This document shows, piece by piece, positions 36,727-51,700 of a stretch of 64,000 nucleotides of DNA. A model generated the notes under the pieces. It searched no databases, was not told the DNA's origin, and saw only the letters and a program-made list of their open reading frames with translations. The stretch lies in contig AP023052.1 in NCBI GenBank assembly GCA_019703815.1, forward strand, positions 1,240,001-1,304,000. The letters are read 5' to 3'. The stretch comes from Thaumasiovibrio occultus (GTDB taxonomy: Bacteria > Pseudomonadota > Gammaproteobacteria > Enterobacterales > Vibrionaceae). A program made the translations under genes and the position numbers. The stretch's first letter is position 1, and each line of letters starts with the position of its first letter.

Positions 36727-39700
36727 ATGACAGGTCAGAATGAGCAAAACGCCGCGATTGTCCTGGAGATCAGTGGAGTCGCATACGCTGTCGTCGATGG
36801 ACGTCCACTGCAGCCGCTGTTGGTAGGGAGCGGATTAGCGCCTCAAGCCTATGTGTTGACCAGCCGTGATGCGACGGTAGTGTTGCAATTTGCCGATGGC
36901 ACAATGGTGACGCTGCCGGCGGATTGTTTAGCGTGTCAGCACGATCCTCAAGTATGGTGGCAAGTGCCGCTGAGTGAACTTCACCAACACAGTGAACGTT
37001 TTACTGCGGATGATATTGACCTTTTGCAGCAGGCGATTCGAGAAGGGATTGATCCCACCTTTGCGTTTGAGCCTACGGCTTCGGGCGTTAACCTCAGCTC
37101 ATCTAATGCTGGGTTCATCGAAGTGACGTCAACTGGGCAAAGCACGTTAGCACAGGCGGGCTTCGATACGGATGGTTTAACGCAGTTGCGCGCGGATAAC
37201 GACCGCCAGAGCCTAACCATGTTGGACGACTCGCGCTTGCTGCCGCCTTTAGTTGGGGTGAATGAGCTTTCGTTAAATGAAGACGATATGGCATCAGGGC
37301 AATTGGTGCTCGATGAGCCAAACCGAAATCCCGATGATTTTACCTTTACCACCAACGAAACTATTCCTGGCTTTAGCTTGAACCCTGACGGAAGTTACGA
37401 GTTTGACGCGTCGGAGTACGATGCGTTGCAAGAAGGTGAAGTGTTGAACATCGCTATTCCGATCACGGTTACGGATAGTAATGGCTTAACATCAGACACC
37501 ATTTTGACCGTGACGATTAACGGTATTAATGATGCGCCAACGCTTGACGATACCCGTGTTGACGCAACGGAAGGTGAGCAGGTAGCCGGACAGTTGCAGG
37601 GTGAAGATGTCGATCTGCCAGGGCGTGCTTCACTAGAGTACAGTACCCAAAAATCCGTGCCTGGTTTTTCTCTCAATTCAGATGGCAGTTACAACTTTGA
37701 TAGCAGCAGCTATGACTATCTTGCTGACGGCGAACAGCTAACCATCTCTATTCCCATCACAGTCACGGATGACAAGGGGGCGATGACCACGTCAACCCTG
37801 ACGATTGTAGTAACCGGCACAAACGACGCGCCAGTGGTCAGCGCTGCGATCAGCGAAACTTCCAACGAAGATGAAGCGGCGTTTAGTATCGACTTGCTGC
37901 AAAACGCATCTGATGCAGATACCTCCGATTCGCTCAATGTGAGCAACGTTACTGAAACTTCCGGCAATGATGCTGGCGGTGTCACCCTCAACGGTAACAG
38001 CTTTGATGTTGACCCAAGTCACTATGGTTATCTTGCCGTCGGTGAGTCAGTTGAACTGACTTACACCTACGATGTGGAAGATGGCAATGGCGGCGTTACA
38101 TCTTCGACAGCCACCATCACTATCGAAGGGCGCAACGACGTGCCCGAGGTAAGAGCGGCAATTAGCGAAACCACCAACGAAGATGAAGCGGCGTTTAGCA
38201 TTGATTTACTGCAAAACGCGTCTGATGGTGATACGTCTGATTCACTCAATGTGAGTAATGTCGCCGAGACTTCCGGCAACGACGCGGGCGGGCTAACGCT
38301 AAACGGCAATACATTCGATGTCGACCCAAGCCATTACGGTTATCTTGCTGTCAGTGAATCAGTCGAACTGACTTACACCTATGATGTGGAAGATGGCAAT
38401 GGCGGCGTCACGTCAACCACTACCACTATAACGATTGAAGGGCGTAATGATGCGCCCGAGGTAAGCGCGGCGATCAGCGAAACCACTAACGAAGATGAAG
38501 CGGCGTTTAGTATCGATTTACTGCAAAACGCGTCTGATGCAGACACCTCCGATTCGCTCAACGTGAGCAACGTATCTGAGACTTCTGGCAATGACGCAGG
38601 TGGTGTCACTCTCAATGGTAACAGCTTCGACGTCGATCCAAGCCACTATGGTTATCTTGCCGTCGGTGAGTCAGTGGAACTGACGTATACCTACGATGTG
38701 GAAGATGGCAACGGTGGTGTTACTTCTTCTACCGCCTCAATCACTATTGAAGGCCGTAACGACGTGCCCGAGGTAAGAGCGGCAATTAGCGAAACCACCA
38801 ACGAAGATGAAGCGGCGTTTAGCATTGATTTACTGCAAAACGCATCTGATGCAGACACGTTTGACTCGCTCAATGTGAACAACGTATCCGAGATTTCCGG
38901 CAATGACGCTGGCGGTATCACCCTTAATGGTAACAGCTTCGATGTTGACCCAAGCCATTACGGTTATCTTGCAGCAGGTGAGTCAGTGGAGCTGACTTAC
39001 ACCTACGATGTGGAAGATGGTAACGGCGGCGTCACGCCAACCACAGCAACCATCACTATCGAAGGTCGTAACGATGCACCCGAGGTAAGCGCGGCAATCA
39101 GCGAAACCACCAATGAAGACGAAGCCGCGTTTAGTATCGATTTATTGCAAAACGCGTCTGATGCAGACATCTCCGATTCACTCACCGTGAGCAACTTGAC
39201 TGAAACTTCCGGCAATGATGTTGGCGGTGTCACCCTCAACGGTAACAGCTTTGATGTCGATCCCAGCCATTACGGTTATCTCGCCGTCGGCGAATCAGTT
39301 GAACTGACTTACACCTACGATGTGGAAGACGGTAATGGCGGTGTCACGTCAACCACTGCGACGATTACCATCGAAGGGCGCAATGATGCGCCAGTAGTCA
39401 GTGCTGCAATTGCTGAAACCACCAACGAAGATGAAGCTGCGTTTAGTATCGATTTGCTGCAGAACGCGTCTGATGGTGATGCCACTGATACTTTAGCAAC
39501 CTCGCAAATCAGCGAGACAAGCGGAAATGACGCCGGTGGCGTGACCATTAATGGCAATCAACTGGATGTGTCTCTTGAACACTACGGTTATTTAGCAGTA
39601 GGCGAGTCTGTTGAACTCACCTATAGCTATGACGTGGTCGATAACAATGGCGGAATAATACCAACCACTGCCACTATAACCATTGAAGGCCGAAATGACG

Positions 39701-42700
39701 CGCCAATAGTGAGCGCTGCTATCAGCGAAACCACCAATGAAGATGAAGCGGCATTTAGTATCGATTTATTGCAAAACGCCTCCGATGCAGATACCTCCGA
39801 TTCGCTCAATGTGAATAACGTATCCGAGACTTCTGGCAACGACGCGGGCGGGGTAACGCTAAACGGCAACGCATTCGATGTTGATCCAAGCCATTACGAC
39901 TATCTCGCCGTCGGCGAATCAGTTGAACTCACTTACACCTACGATGTAGAAGATGGTAACGGCGGCGTCACGCCAACCACAGCAACCATCACTATCGAAG
40001 GCCGCAACGATGCGCCAGTGGTGAGCGCTGCGATCAGCGAAACCACCAATGAAGATGAAGCCGCGTTTAGCATTGATTTGCTGCAAAACGCGTCTGATGC
40101 TGATACGTCAGATTCACTCAACGTGAGCAATGTTACTGAAACTTCCGGCAATGATGCTGGCGGTGTGACGCTCAACGGCAACAGCTTCGGCGTAGATCCT
40201 AGCCATTACGGTTATCTTGCAGCAGGTGAGTCACTCGAACTGACTTACACCTACGATGTGGAAGATGGCAACGGCGGCGTCACGCCAGCCACCGCGACGA
40301 TTACTATCGAAGGCCGGAATGATGCGCCAGTAGTGAGTGCAGCGATAGCTGAAACCACCAATGAAGATGAAGCCGCGTTTAGTATCGACTTGCTGCAAAA
40401 TGCGTCTGATGCAGATGCCTCTGATTCACTCAATGTGAGTAACGTATCTGAGACTTCAGGCAATGATGCTGGCGGTGTATCGCTCAACGGCAATGCATTC
40501 GATGTTGACCCAAGCCATTACGGTTATCTCGCCGTCAGCGAATCAGTCGAGCTGACTTACACCTACGATGTGGAAGATGGCAACGGCGGTGTTACTTCTG
40601 CTACAGCCACCATCACTATCGAAGGGCGCAATGATGCGCCAGTGGTCAGCGCTGCAATCAGCGAAACTACCAATGAAGACGAAGCCGCGTTTAGCATCGA
40701 TTTACTGCAAAACGCATCTGACGCAGATACCTCTGATTCACTCAACGTGAGTAACGTTACTGAAACTTCCGGCAATGATGCTGGCGGTGTTACCCTCAAC
40801 GGTAGCAGCTTCGATGTTGACCCAAGCCATTACGGTTATCTCGCCGTCGGCGAATCAGTTGAACTCACTTACACCTACGATGTGGAAGATGGCAATGACG
40901 GCGTGACTTCTTCTACAGCCACCATCACCATTGAAGGCCGTAACGACGTTCCAGTGGTGAGCGCCGTGATCAGCGAAACCACTAACGAAGATGAAGCTGT
41001 GTTTAGTATCGATTTACTGCAAAACGCGTCTGATGCAGATACCTCAGATACGCTTACTGTTAGTAATATCAACGAAATTTCGGGCAATGACGCAGGTGGT
41101 GTCACTCTCAATGGCAACAGCTTCTATGTTGATCCAAGCCATTACGGTTATCTCTCCGTCGGTGAGTCAGTCGAGCTCACTTACACCTACGATGTGGAAG
41201 ACGGTAACGGCGGTGTTACTTCTTCTACCGCCACTATAACGATTGAAGGTCGTAACGATTCACCCGAGGTAAGCGCTGCAATCAGCGAAACCACCAACGA
41301 AAATGAAGCCGCGTTTAGTATCGATTTGTTGCAAAACGCGTCTGATGTCGATACCTCTGATTCACTCAAGGTGAGTAATGTTGCCGAGACTTCTGGCAAT
41401 GATGCTGGCGGTGTCACTCTCAACGGCAACGCATTTGATGTCGATCCAAGCCATTACGATTATTTTGCCGTCGGTGAATCAGTTGAACTCACTTACACCT
41501 ACGATGTGGAAGACGGTAACGGCGGCGTCACATCTTCTACAGCCACCATCACCATTGAAGGGCGCAACGACGTTCCGGTGGTGAGCGCCGCGATCAGTGA
41601 AACCACCAACGAAGATGAAGCCGCGTTTAGTATCGACTTGCTGCAAAACGCGTCTGATGCAGACATCTCCGATTCACTCACCGTGAGCAACTTGACTGAA
41701 ACTTCCGGCAATGATGCTGGCGGTGTCACCCTCAACGGTAACAGCTTTGATGTTGACCCAAGTCACTATGGTTATCTCGCCGTCGGTGAATCAGTTGAAC
41801 TCACTTATACCTACGATGTGGAAGACGGCAATGGCGGCGTCACTTCTTCTACAGCGACAATTACCATTGAAGGCCGCAATGACGCGCCAGTGGTCAGCGC
41901 CGCGATCAGTGAAACCACCAACGAAGATGAAGCCGCGTTTAGTATCGACTTGCTGCAAAACGCGTCTGATGCAGACATCTCCGATTCACTCACCGTGAGC
42001 AACTTGACTGAAACTTCCGGCAATGATGCTGGCGGTGTCACCCTCAACGGTAACAGCTTTGATGTTGACCCAAGTCACTATGGTTATCTCGCCGTCGGTG
42101 AATCAGTTGAACTCACTTATACCTACGATGTGGAAGACGGCAATGGCGGCGTCACTTCTTCTACAGCGACAATTACCATTGAAGGCCGCAATGACGCGCC
42201 AGTGGTCAGCGCCGCGATCAGTGAAACCACCAACGAAGATGAAGCCGCGTTTAGTATCGACTTGCTGCAAAACGCGTCTGATGCAGACATCTCCGATTCA
42301 CTCACCGTGAGCAACTTGACTGAAACTTCCGGCAATGATGCTGGCGGTGTCACCCTCAACGGTAACAGCTTTGATGTTGACCCAAGTCACTATGGTTATC
42401 TCGCCGTCGGTGAATCAGTTGAACTCACTTATACCTACGATGTGGAAGACGGCAATGGCGGCGTCACTTCTTCTACAGCGACAATTACCATTGAAGGCCG
42501 CAATGACGCGCCAGTGGTCAGCGCCGCGATCAGCGAAACCACCAATGAAGATGAAGCGGCGTTTAGTATCGATTTATTGCAAAACGCGTCTGATGCTGAT
42601 ACCTCAGATGCGCTCAACGTGAGCAACGTATCTGAGACTTCTGGCAATGACGCAGGTGGCGTGACCATTAATGGCAATCAACTGGATGTGTCTCCTGAAC

Positions 42701-45700
42701 ACTACGGTTATTTAGCAGTAGGCGAGTCTGTTGAACTCACCTATAGCTATGACGTGGTCGATAACAATGGCGGAATAATACCAACCACTGCCACTATAAC
42801 CATTGAAGGCCGAAATGACGCGCCAATAGTGAGCGCTGCGATCAGCGAAACTACCAATGAAGATGAAGCTGCGTTTAGTATCGATTTGCTGCAAAACGCC
42901 TCTGATGCAGATACCTCAGATTCACTCAATGTGAGTAATGTCTCCGAGACTTCCGGCAATGATGCTGGCGGTGTAACGCTTAATGGCGACAGCTTTGATG
43001 TTGACCCAAGCCATTACGGCTATCTCGCCGTCGGTGAATCAGTCGAACTCACTTACACTTACGATGTGGAAGATGGCAATGGCGGCGTTACGTCAACCAC
43101 AGCCACTATAACGATTGAAGGGCGCAATGATGCGCCAGTGGTCAGCGCCGCGATCAGCGAAACCACCAATGAAGACGAAGCGGCGTTTAGTATTGATTTG
43201 CTGCAAAACGCGTCTGATGCAGATACCTCAGATTCGCTTAATGTGAGTAATGTCTCTGAGACTTCCGGCAACGACGCTGGAGGGGTAACGCTCAATGGCA
43301 ACAGCTTCGATGTTGACCCAAGCCATTACGGCTATCTCGCTGTCGGCGAATCAGTCGAACTCACTTATACCTACGATGTGGAAGATGGCAACGGTGGCAT
43401 CACGCCAACTACAGCCACCATCACAATCGAAGGCCGTAACGATGCGCCCGAGGTAAGCGCAGCAATCAGCGAAACCACCAACGAAGACGAAGCGGCGTTT
43501 AGTATCGATTTGCTGCAAAACGCGTCTGATGTCGATACGTCAGATTCGCTCAATGTAAGCAATGTATCCGAGACCTCCGGTAATGATGCTGGTGGTGTCA
43601 CTCTCAACGGCAATGCATTCGATGTCGACCCAAGCCATTACGGTTATCTCGCTGTCGGTGAATCAGTCGAACTCACTTACACCTACGATGTGGAAGATGG
43701 CAATGGCGGCGTCACGTCAACCACTGCCACTATAACGATTGAAGGCCGAAATGACGCGCCACTGGTGAGCGCTGCGATCAGCGAAACCACCAACGAAGAT
43801 AAAGCCGCGTTTAGCATCGATTTACTGCAAAACGCGTCTGATGCAGATACCTCCGATTCGCTCAATGTGAATAACGTATCCGAGACTTCCGGCAATGACG
43901 CAGGTGGTGTCACTCTCAATGGCAACAGCTTCGATGTTGACCCAAGCCATTATGGTTATCTTGCCGCCGGTGAATCAGTCGAACTCTCTTACACCTACGA
44001 TGTGGAAGATGGTAACGGCGGCGTCACGCCAACCACAGCAACCATCACTATCGAAGGCCGTAACGATGCACCCGAGGTAAGCGCGGCAATCAGCGAAACC
44101 ACCAACGAAGATGAAGCCGCGTTTAGTATCGATTTACTGCAGAACGCGTCTGATGTCGACACGGCCGATTCGCTTAATGTGAGTAATGTCACCGAGACTT
44201 CCGGTAACGACGCCGGTGGTGTCACCCTTAACGGTAACAGCTTTGACGTCGATCCCAGCCATTACGGTTATCTTGCCGTCGGCGAATCAGTTGAACTCAC
44301 TTACACCTACGATGTGGAAGATGGTAACGGCGGCGTCACTTCTTCTACCGCCACCATCACCATCGAAGGTCGGAACGACGCGCCAGTGGTCAGCGCTGCA
44401 ATCAGCGAAACCACTAACGAAGATGAAGCCGCGTTTAGTATCGATTTGCTGCAAAACGCATCTGATGCCGACACGTCCGATTCACTCAATGTGAGTAACG
44501 TTGCCGAGACTTCCGGCAACGACGCTGGAGGGGTAACGCTTAACGGCAACGCATTCGATGTCGACCCAAGCCATTACGACTATCTCGCCGTCGGTGAATC
44601 AATCGAGCTCACTTACACCTACGATGTGGAAGACGGTAATGGCGGCGTTATTTCTTCGACTGCCACTATAACGATTGAAGGTCGTAACGATTCACCCGAA
44701 GTAAGCGCAGCGATCAGCGAAACCACCAATGAAGACGAAGCGGCGTTCAGTATCGATTTGCTGCAAAATGCGTCTGATGTGGATACCACTGATGTATTAG
44801 CTACATCGCAGATCAGCGAGACGAGCGGAAATGACGCCGGTGGCGTCACCATTAACGGCAATCAACTGGATGTGTCTCCTGAACACTACGGTTACTTGGC
44901 AGTAGGCGAGTCTGTTGAACTCAGCTATAGCTATGACGTGATCGACAACAATGGCGGAATAACACCAACCACAGCCACTATAACGATTGAAGGGCGTAAT
45001 GATGCACCAGTGGTGAGCGCCGCGATCAGCGAGACCACCAACGAAGACGAAGCGGCGTTTAGTATCGATTTACTGCAAAACGCATCTGATGCAGATACCT
45101 CTGATTCGCTCAACGTGAGCAACGTATCTGAGACTTCTGGCAACGACGCGGGCGGTGTCACCCTTAACGGCAACGCATTCGATGTTGATCCAAGCCATTA
45201 CGGTTATCTCGCTGTCGGTGAATCAGTTGATCTCACTTACACCTACGATGTAGAAGACGGCAATGGCGGCGTCACTTCTTCTACAGCCACAATCACCATT
45301 GAAGGCCGCAATGACGCGCCAGTGGTCAGCGCCGCGATCAGCGAAACTACCAATGAAGATGAAGAGGCGTTTAGTATCGATTTATTGCAAAACGCGTCTG
45401 ATGCAGATACCTCCGATTCACTCACCGTGAGCAACGTTACTGAAACTTCCGGCAATGATGCTGGCGGTGTCACCCTCAACGGTAACAGCTTTGATGTTGA
45501 CCCAAGTCACTATGGTTATCTTGCTGTCGGCGAGTCAGTCGAACTCACTTACACCTACGATGTAGAAGACGGTAACGGCGGCGTGACATCTTCTACAGCC
45601 TCCATCACCATTGAAGGGCGCAATGATGCGCCAGAGGTAAGCGCTGCGATCAGCGAAACCACCAACGAAGATGAAGCCGCGTTTAGCATCGATTTGCTGA

Positions 45701-48700
45701 AAAACGCGTCTGATGTAGACACCTCCGATTCGCTCAACGTGAGCAACGTATCTGAGACTTCCGGCAATGATGCCAGCGGTGTCACCCTAAACGGTAACAG
45801 CTTTGATGTCGACCCAAGCCATTACGGTTATCTTGCAGCAGGTGAGTCAGTTGAACTCACATACACCTACGATGTGGAAGATGGCAATGGCGGCGTGACA
45901 TCTTCTACAGCCACCATCACTATCGAAGGGCGCAACGATGTGCCAGTAGTGAGTGCAGCGATAGCTGAAACCACCAACGAAGACGAAGCGGCGTTTAGTA
46001 TCGATTTACTGCAAAACACGACGGACGTTGATAACTCAGACACATTGAGCGTGACTGATGTGGTTGAGCTTAGTAACGATGATGCAGGTGGTGTCAGCTT
46101 AAACGGCAATACGTTTGATGTGGATCCGAGCTACTACAGCTATCTGGCACAAGGTGAGTCGATCACCTTGGTGTATAGCTATAACGTTAGTGATGGCATG
46201 GGTGGCAGCGTTGCAACGACGGCGTCGATTACCATCGAAGGGCGCAATGATCTGCCAGTGATCGGCTCCGCGATTGATGTCATCACCAACGAAGACGCCG
46301 TGGCGTTCAGTATAGATTTACTTGATGCTGTAACCGATCCTGATAGCAGCGACACCTTATCGGTTAGCAATGTACAAGAAACCAGTGGTAATGATGCGGG
46401 TGGCGTGAGTATCGATGGCGATCAACTCGATGTTGACCCTGATTATTACGACTATCTTGCTCTAGGCGAAAAGGTCGAACTGACTTATGTATTCGATGTG
46501 GAAGACGGTAACGGCGGCATTGTCAGTCACACAGCGAACGTCACTATTGAAGGGCGAAATGACGCGCCGATCATCACTGGCGGGTTAGACTCAGGGCTAC
46601 TGATTGAAGATGTGATAGCAACGGCGTCAGGCACCTTAACCTTTACTGATGTCGATGTGAATGACGTCCATTCATGGTCGGTGAGCAACAATGGTCAAGG
46701 CAATTACGGCGCTTTGGCGTTTGTCGGCAATACTTGGACTTACACCCTCGATGCCGCCGCAACTCAGAGTTTGTTCCTCAACCAAGTCGTCACGGAAACC
46801 TTCACTGTGACGGTGAGCGATGGAAATGGCGGTACCGCCTCGACAGACGTGGCCGTCAACATTATCGGTACCAATGATGTGCCGTTAGTGCAAAGCGGTA
46901 TTGCTGGCACTATCGAAGAAGATCCCGCCAACCTTGTCGCGACGGGCACGCTGCAAGTTTTTGATCCTGATGAACCTGACAACACCAGTTTTAGCCAAAT
47001 TGGCAATAGTGCGGGCACTTATGGTGATTTTGCCATTGATGCCTCTGGAAATTGGTCTTATACCCTGCGCAACAGCGATGCGCAGGAGCTTGGTCAAGGC
47101 GAAACCTTTGAGGAAACTTTCCTCGTTCAAATTCAAGATGATTATGGCGCAGTGGTGATCCAGCAAGTGACTGTCACTGTCGAAGGTAAGAACGATAATC
47201 CGGTGGTGACAGGGCAAACCGTGGCCACAGTGAAAGAAGACACCACGCTGAGTGCGACCGGAGATCTCGATTGGACCGATCTTGATCAGAACGACACCCA
47301 TACTTGGTCCGTGAGTAATACGCCAGCCGATCCTTATGGCAGTTTGACTATCGATGATGAGGGCACTTGGGTCTATAACCTCACCAGTAATGGCCAACAG
47401 CGGGTGCAACAACTGGGCGAGGGTGTGACCGAAACGGAAACCTTCCAAGTGGCGATCAACGATGGCAACGGCGGGATCACAACCCAAGACATTACCATCA
47501 CCATTGAAGGCACGAATGATGTTCCGTTGATGCGCGGCAACTTAACGCGCAGCGTAACAGAAGACGCCAATCGCTTGTCGGTATCGCGCCAAATGCGCCC
47601 CAATGATGTCGATGTGGGGGACTCGCACACCTGGACAGTCGAGGCCGAGCACCCTGATAGCATGGGCTCGTTTATCATTTCCGCAAATGGCCGTTGGACA
47701 TTCACGTTAGATAACAACGATCCTCGGGTACAAGCGCTTGCCGAAGGTCAGCGCGTGCAAGAATTCTTCGATATCAAAGTTACGGATCAAGAAGGTGCAT
47801 CAACGACCAAAACTGTCACCATTACCATTATTGGTAACAACGACAGGCCCGATCTCAGCGGCGATCTTACTGGCAGCGTGACCGAAGATACCGCTACCAG
47901 TGCGCAGGGTACGTTAGCCAGTGGCGATGTCGATACTGCAGATACTCACGAATACAGCGTTGCCAATCCACGCGGTCAGTATGGCCGCTTAACGGTCGAT
48001 GAAGCGACGGGGGAATGGGTTTATACCCTGCGTGATGCCAATGCCGATGTGAACGCCTTGGCGGAAGGCGAAACCCTAACGGACACCTTCCGTGTGCGGG
48101 TTGTGGATGACAATAACGCAACATCACAAAAGCAGCTCACCATCACGATTCACGGCAGCAACGATCAACCGACGATTGAAGGGGACGTGGAAGGTACCGT
48201 CATCGAAGCGCGACAAGAAACTGCCACCGGTCAACTGGTGGCTGTCGATGTAGATACCTCCGATACCCACACTTGGCCAGATGGCACGCTGCAAGGCGTG
48301 TATGGCACCTTGACCATTGATGAAACCACAGGCGAGTGGACGTATCTGCTGAACTCCACCGATCCCGACACCGCAGCGTTGAAAGCTGGTGAAGTGGCGC
48401 AAGATGTCTTTAGCGTGACGGTGGATGATGGCAACACTGGCGGCACAAACACCCAAACCGTGACCATCAATGTGGTGGGTACCAACACCTCGCCCGATAT
48501 TGTCGGTGAAAATACCGGCACCATCAAAGAGCTGTCAGACTCGACCGCCACCAATCAAATAACCGGTCAACTTGAGAGCGGCGATCCGGACAACGATGAT
48601 GCCCACACTTGGCGAGTTCTCGACAGCACGGGCGTCTACGGTACGTTAACCGTCGATGATAACGGGCTTTGGACTTACACCTTGCGCGACAGTGCCACTA

Positions 48701-51700
48701 ATGTGAATCGCTTAGATGAAGGCGATATTGTCAGCGATGCCTTTACCATTGAGACCATGGACAGCAATGGTGAAGTGAGTAGCGAGGTAGTGACCATCAC
48801 CATTGAAGGGACGAATGACTCGCCGCAGATCACCAGCCAAACCGTCGGCGAAGCGATTGAAGATAGCGCGCCAACGGTGTCAGGCCAGCTGTCGTCGGGC
48901 GATCCAGACCAAGACGCCGAGGCGTTTTGGATGGTGGTCGACACTGACGGCACCTACGGAACCTTTGCCATAGATGCGGATGGGCGTTGGACTTACAACC
49001 TTTACGACAACAACTCGCTCGCGATTCAGCAGTTAACTCCGACGTCGACGCCACTTGTCGATACCTTCCCAGTCTTTGTGCAAGATCAGTTTGGCAACGT
49101 CTCGGGGCCGCAAAACTTCAGCGTCACGATCACCGGGACTAACGACGCGCCGATTGTCTCTGGTGATATCTCCGGCGAATGGATCGAAGACGACACCACC
49201 ACGCTGACCGGAACATTAGTGGCGGAAGATGTCGACACTGGCACCAACGACAGCGTGTCGTTTGTCGCCGGTACGTTCGTCGGTAACTTCGGTACGCTGA
49301 CCGTCAACGCGGATGGCACGTGGAGTTTCGATGTCGATAATGCGTCTGAAATCGTGCAAGGGCTGGGCGAGAATGACACTCGCTCCGAAGTATTCCAAAC
49401 CTTTGCCGTCGATCAGTTTGGTGGCGTTGTACCGCAATCACTCACCATGACGCTGGTGGGGCGCGGTGATGCGCCAGAGATCTTTGGCGATAGCAGCGGC
49501 AGTGTGACGGAAGACAGCAGCACGACCACAGTCACCGGCATTGTCGGCGCGCAAGATCAAGACTGGCTAGATCGCATTGTCAGTTGGGAAGTGCTCTCGC
49601 CGCAGGGGCAATACGGTTTGTTTGCGGTGTCCGAACAAGGCGAGTGGACTTACTTACTTGATAACGATGATCCTGATACCGACGCCCTCAATAGCGGAGA
49701 AACCGGTACCGAAACCTTCGTTATACAAGGCACCGATAAAGACGGTCTCACTGACGAGTTTACCGTAACGATCACAGTCAATGGGCGTGACGATGGCACC
49801 GGCGGTGGCGGCTTGCCGCCCATCAACCTTGATGTGAGCGAAGACAATGTGCTGATTGATTCGGGCGTACTGAGTGATGCCAATTTGCCACCGGGTGTCA
49901 CCGTGGTGTCGTTTGATCCCGTGCCGACCAATGTGTTTGGCGCAGGCTTTGGTGATTTAACCTTTGACGCATCAAGTGGCCAGTGGGTGTTTAGCCTAGA
50001 TAACAGCGCCGATATTGTGCAGCAACTCGCTGAAGGGGAAACGGGTGAAGCGCGCTGGACTATCAGTGTGCAAGGCAGTGACGGCAGTACCTACCAAGTG
50101 CCCGTAAACGTTGATATTACCGGCGAAAACGATCAACCCAACCTCACCGAAGATTTGGATGGCACAGTCACCGAAGACGGGATCACCGTCGCATCGGGTA
50201 TTTTGCTCCCTGACGATGTCGATAGCTCGGACTCGCACCGCTATGCCTTAGTTGATGATAGTGATGGTGATAACCGTGTTGATGGGCTTTACGGTTATCT
50301 AGAGCTCAACCCACTGACAGGGCAATGGGATTATGCCCTCGACAATGACAATCCTACCGTACAAGCGCTGGGGCCAAATGATCCGCCGCTGGTTGAATCA
50401 TTCGACGTCAACATTATCGACAGCAGCGGGACGGCAACCTCAACCAACACCGCCGCGATCACCATCGATATTATCGGCACCCCTGACGGCGTAGTGGTTA
50501 ACGATCCTGTGATTGAAACAGTTGAGGTGTTTGAAGATGTCACCGTGTCGCTTTCCGATACACTCACCCCGCCAGATGGCTTGGGCAATAACCCGACATG
50601 GACGCTGGTCGATGGCAACGGCAACTACGGCGCATTGACGTTAACCTCGGCCGGTGAGTGGACGTACACCTTAGAGAGTGGCGCAGATAACAGTGCCGTA
50701 AATGCGTTGAATGTGGGCGATACCCTTACCGATACCTTCTCGGTTGCGGTGGTGGATGAGTTTGGTGACACCGCGCTCGATGCCAACGGTGATACGCAGT
50801 TCTTGCAAATTGTGGTCACGGTTAACGGCACCAATGATGTGCCTGAGATCAGCGGACAAACCTCGCTCACGATTGAAAATCGCGATCCAGACGCCACGGT
50901 CAGCGGCCAGCTCGGTGTTATCGATGTGGATCAAAACGCCACCGCTGAATTTGAGCTGGTGGACGGCAATGGCGATCCGCAAACGACGCTGCAAGGTACG
51001 TATGGCGTTATTACGCTTAACCCAGCCACTGGCGAGTACAGTTATGTACTTGATGACCCCGCAGCGCTGGAAAACTTAGGGCTGAACGATGCGCCCTTGG
51101 TCGAGTCTTTCGACTCAAGGGTGATTGACGACAACTTCGCGGCATCTGCCATTACCCCTATCGTGATTGAAATTACCGGTACCAATGTGGCGCCGGTGAT
51201 CACGGGCGAGCTTACCGTGGCCGTCAGCGAAGATGATCCTGCTACCGCGCCCAGTTTCGTCACGAGTGGCAATCTGACCTTAACCGATCTCAATACCAGT
51301 GATACCAACTTAACCTTTACCGCACGAGAATCGCTGGGAGTGTACGGCACGTTTACCATTGATAGCAGCGGGGCGTGGACCTATGAGCTGTATAACGATC
51401 GCCCACATATTCAAGAGCTAACCCCAGATGATCTCGTCACCGAAACCTATACCGTTGTCGGCCAAGACGAGCACGGCGCGCAGGTACAGGAAACCATTAC
51501 CATCAATATCACCGGTTGCAATGATGCGCCGGTGCTGTCAGGTGAAACATCGGGCGCAGTATCGGCTACCAGCGGCGTGGTGACGGGCGAGTTGGTCACA
51601 TCAGACGTGGATCGCGATGACAGTCATACCTATCGGGTCGACCCATCGTCAACCGGCAGTTATGGCGCGCTTTCCGTTGATCCTGATACCGGTGAGTGGC

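Noticed and set aside
37716-46370. Regular series of 76-80-residue open frames on the minus strand every 312 bp, plus some on the plus strand in other frames
   Set aside because: They are antisense or off-frame shadows of the adhesin repeats. Their spacing equals the repeat unit, they lack ribosome sites, and their sequence only mirrors the coding repeats.
37822-46557. Regularly spaced direct repeats that might suggest a CRISPR array
   Set aside because: The unit is 312 bp, lies in an open reading frame and has no short-repeat/unique-spacer pattern. No cas gene is nearby.
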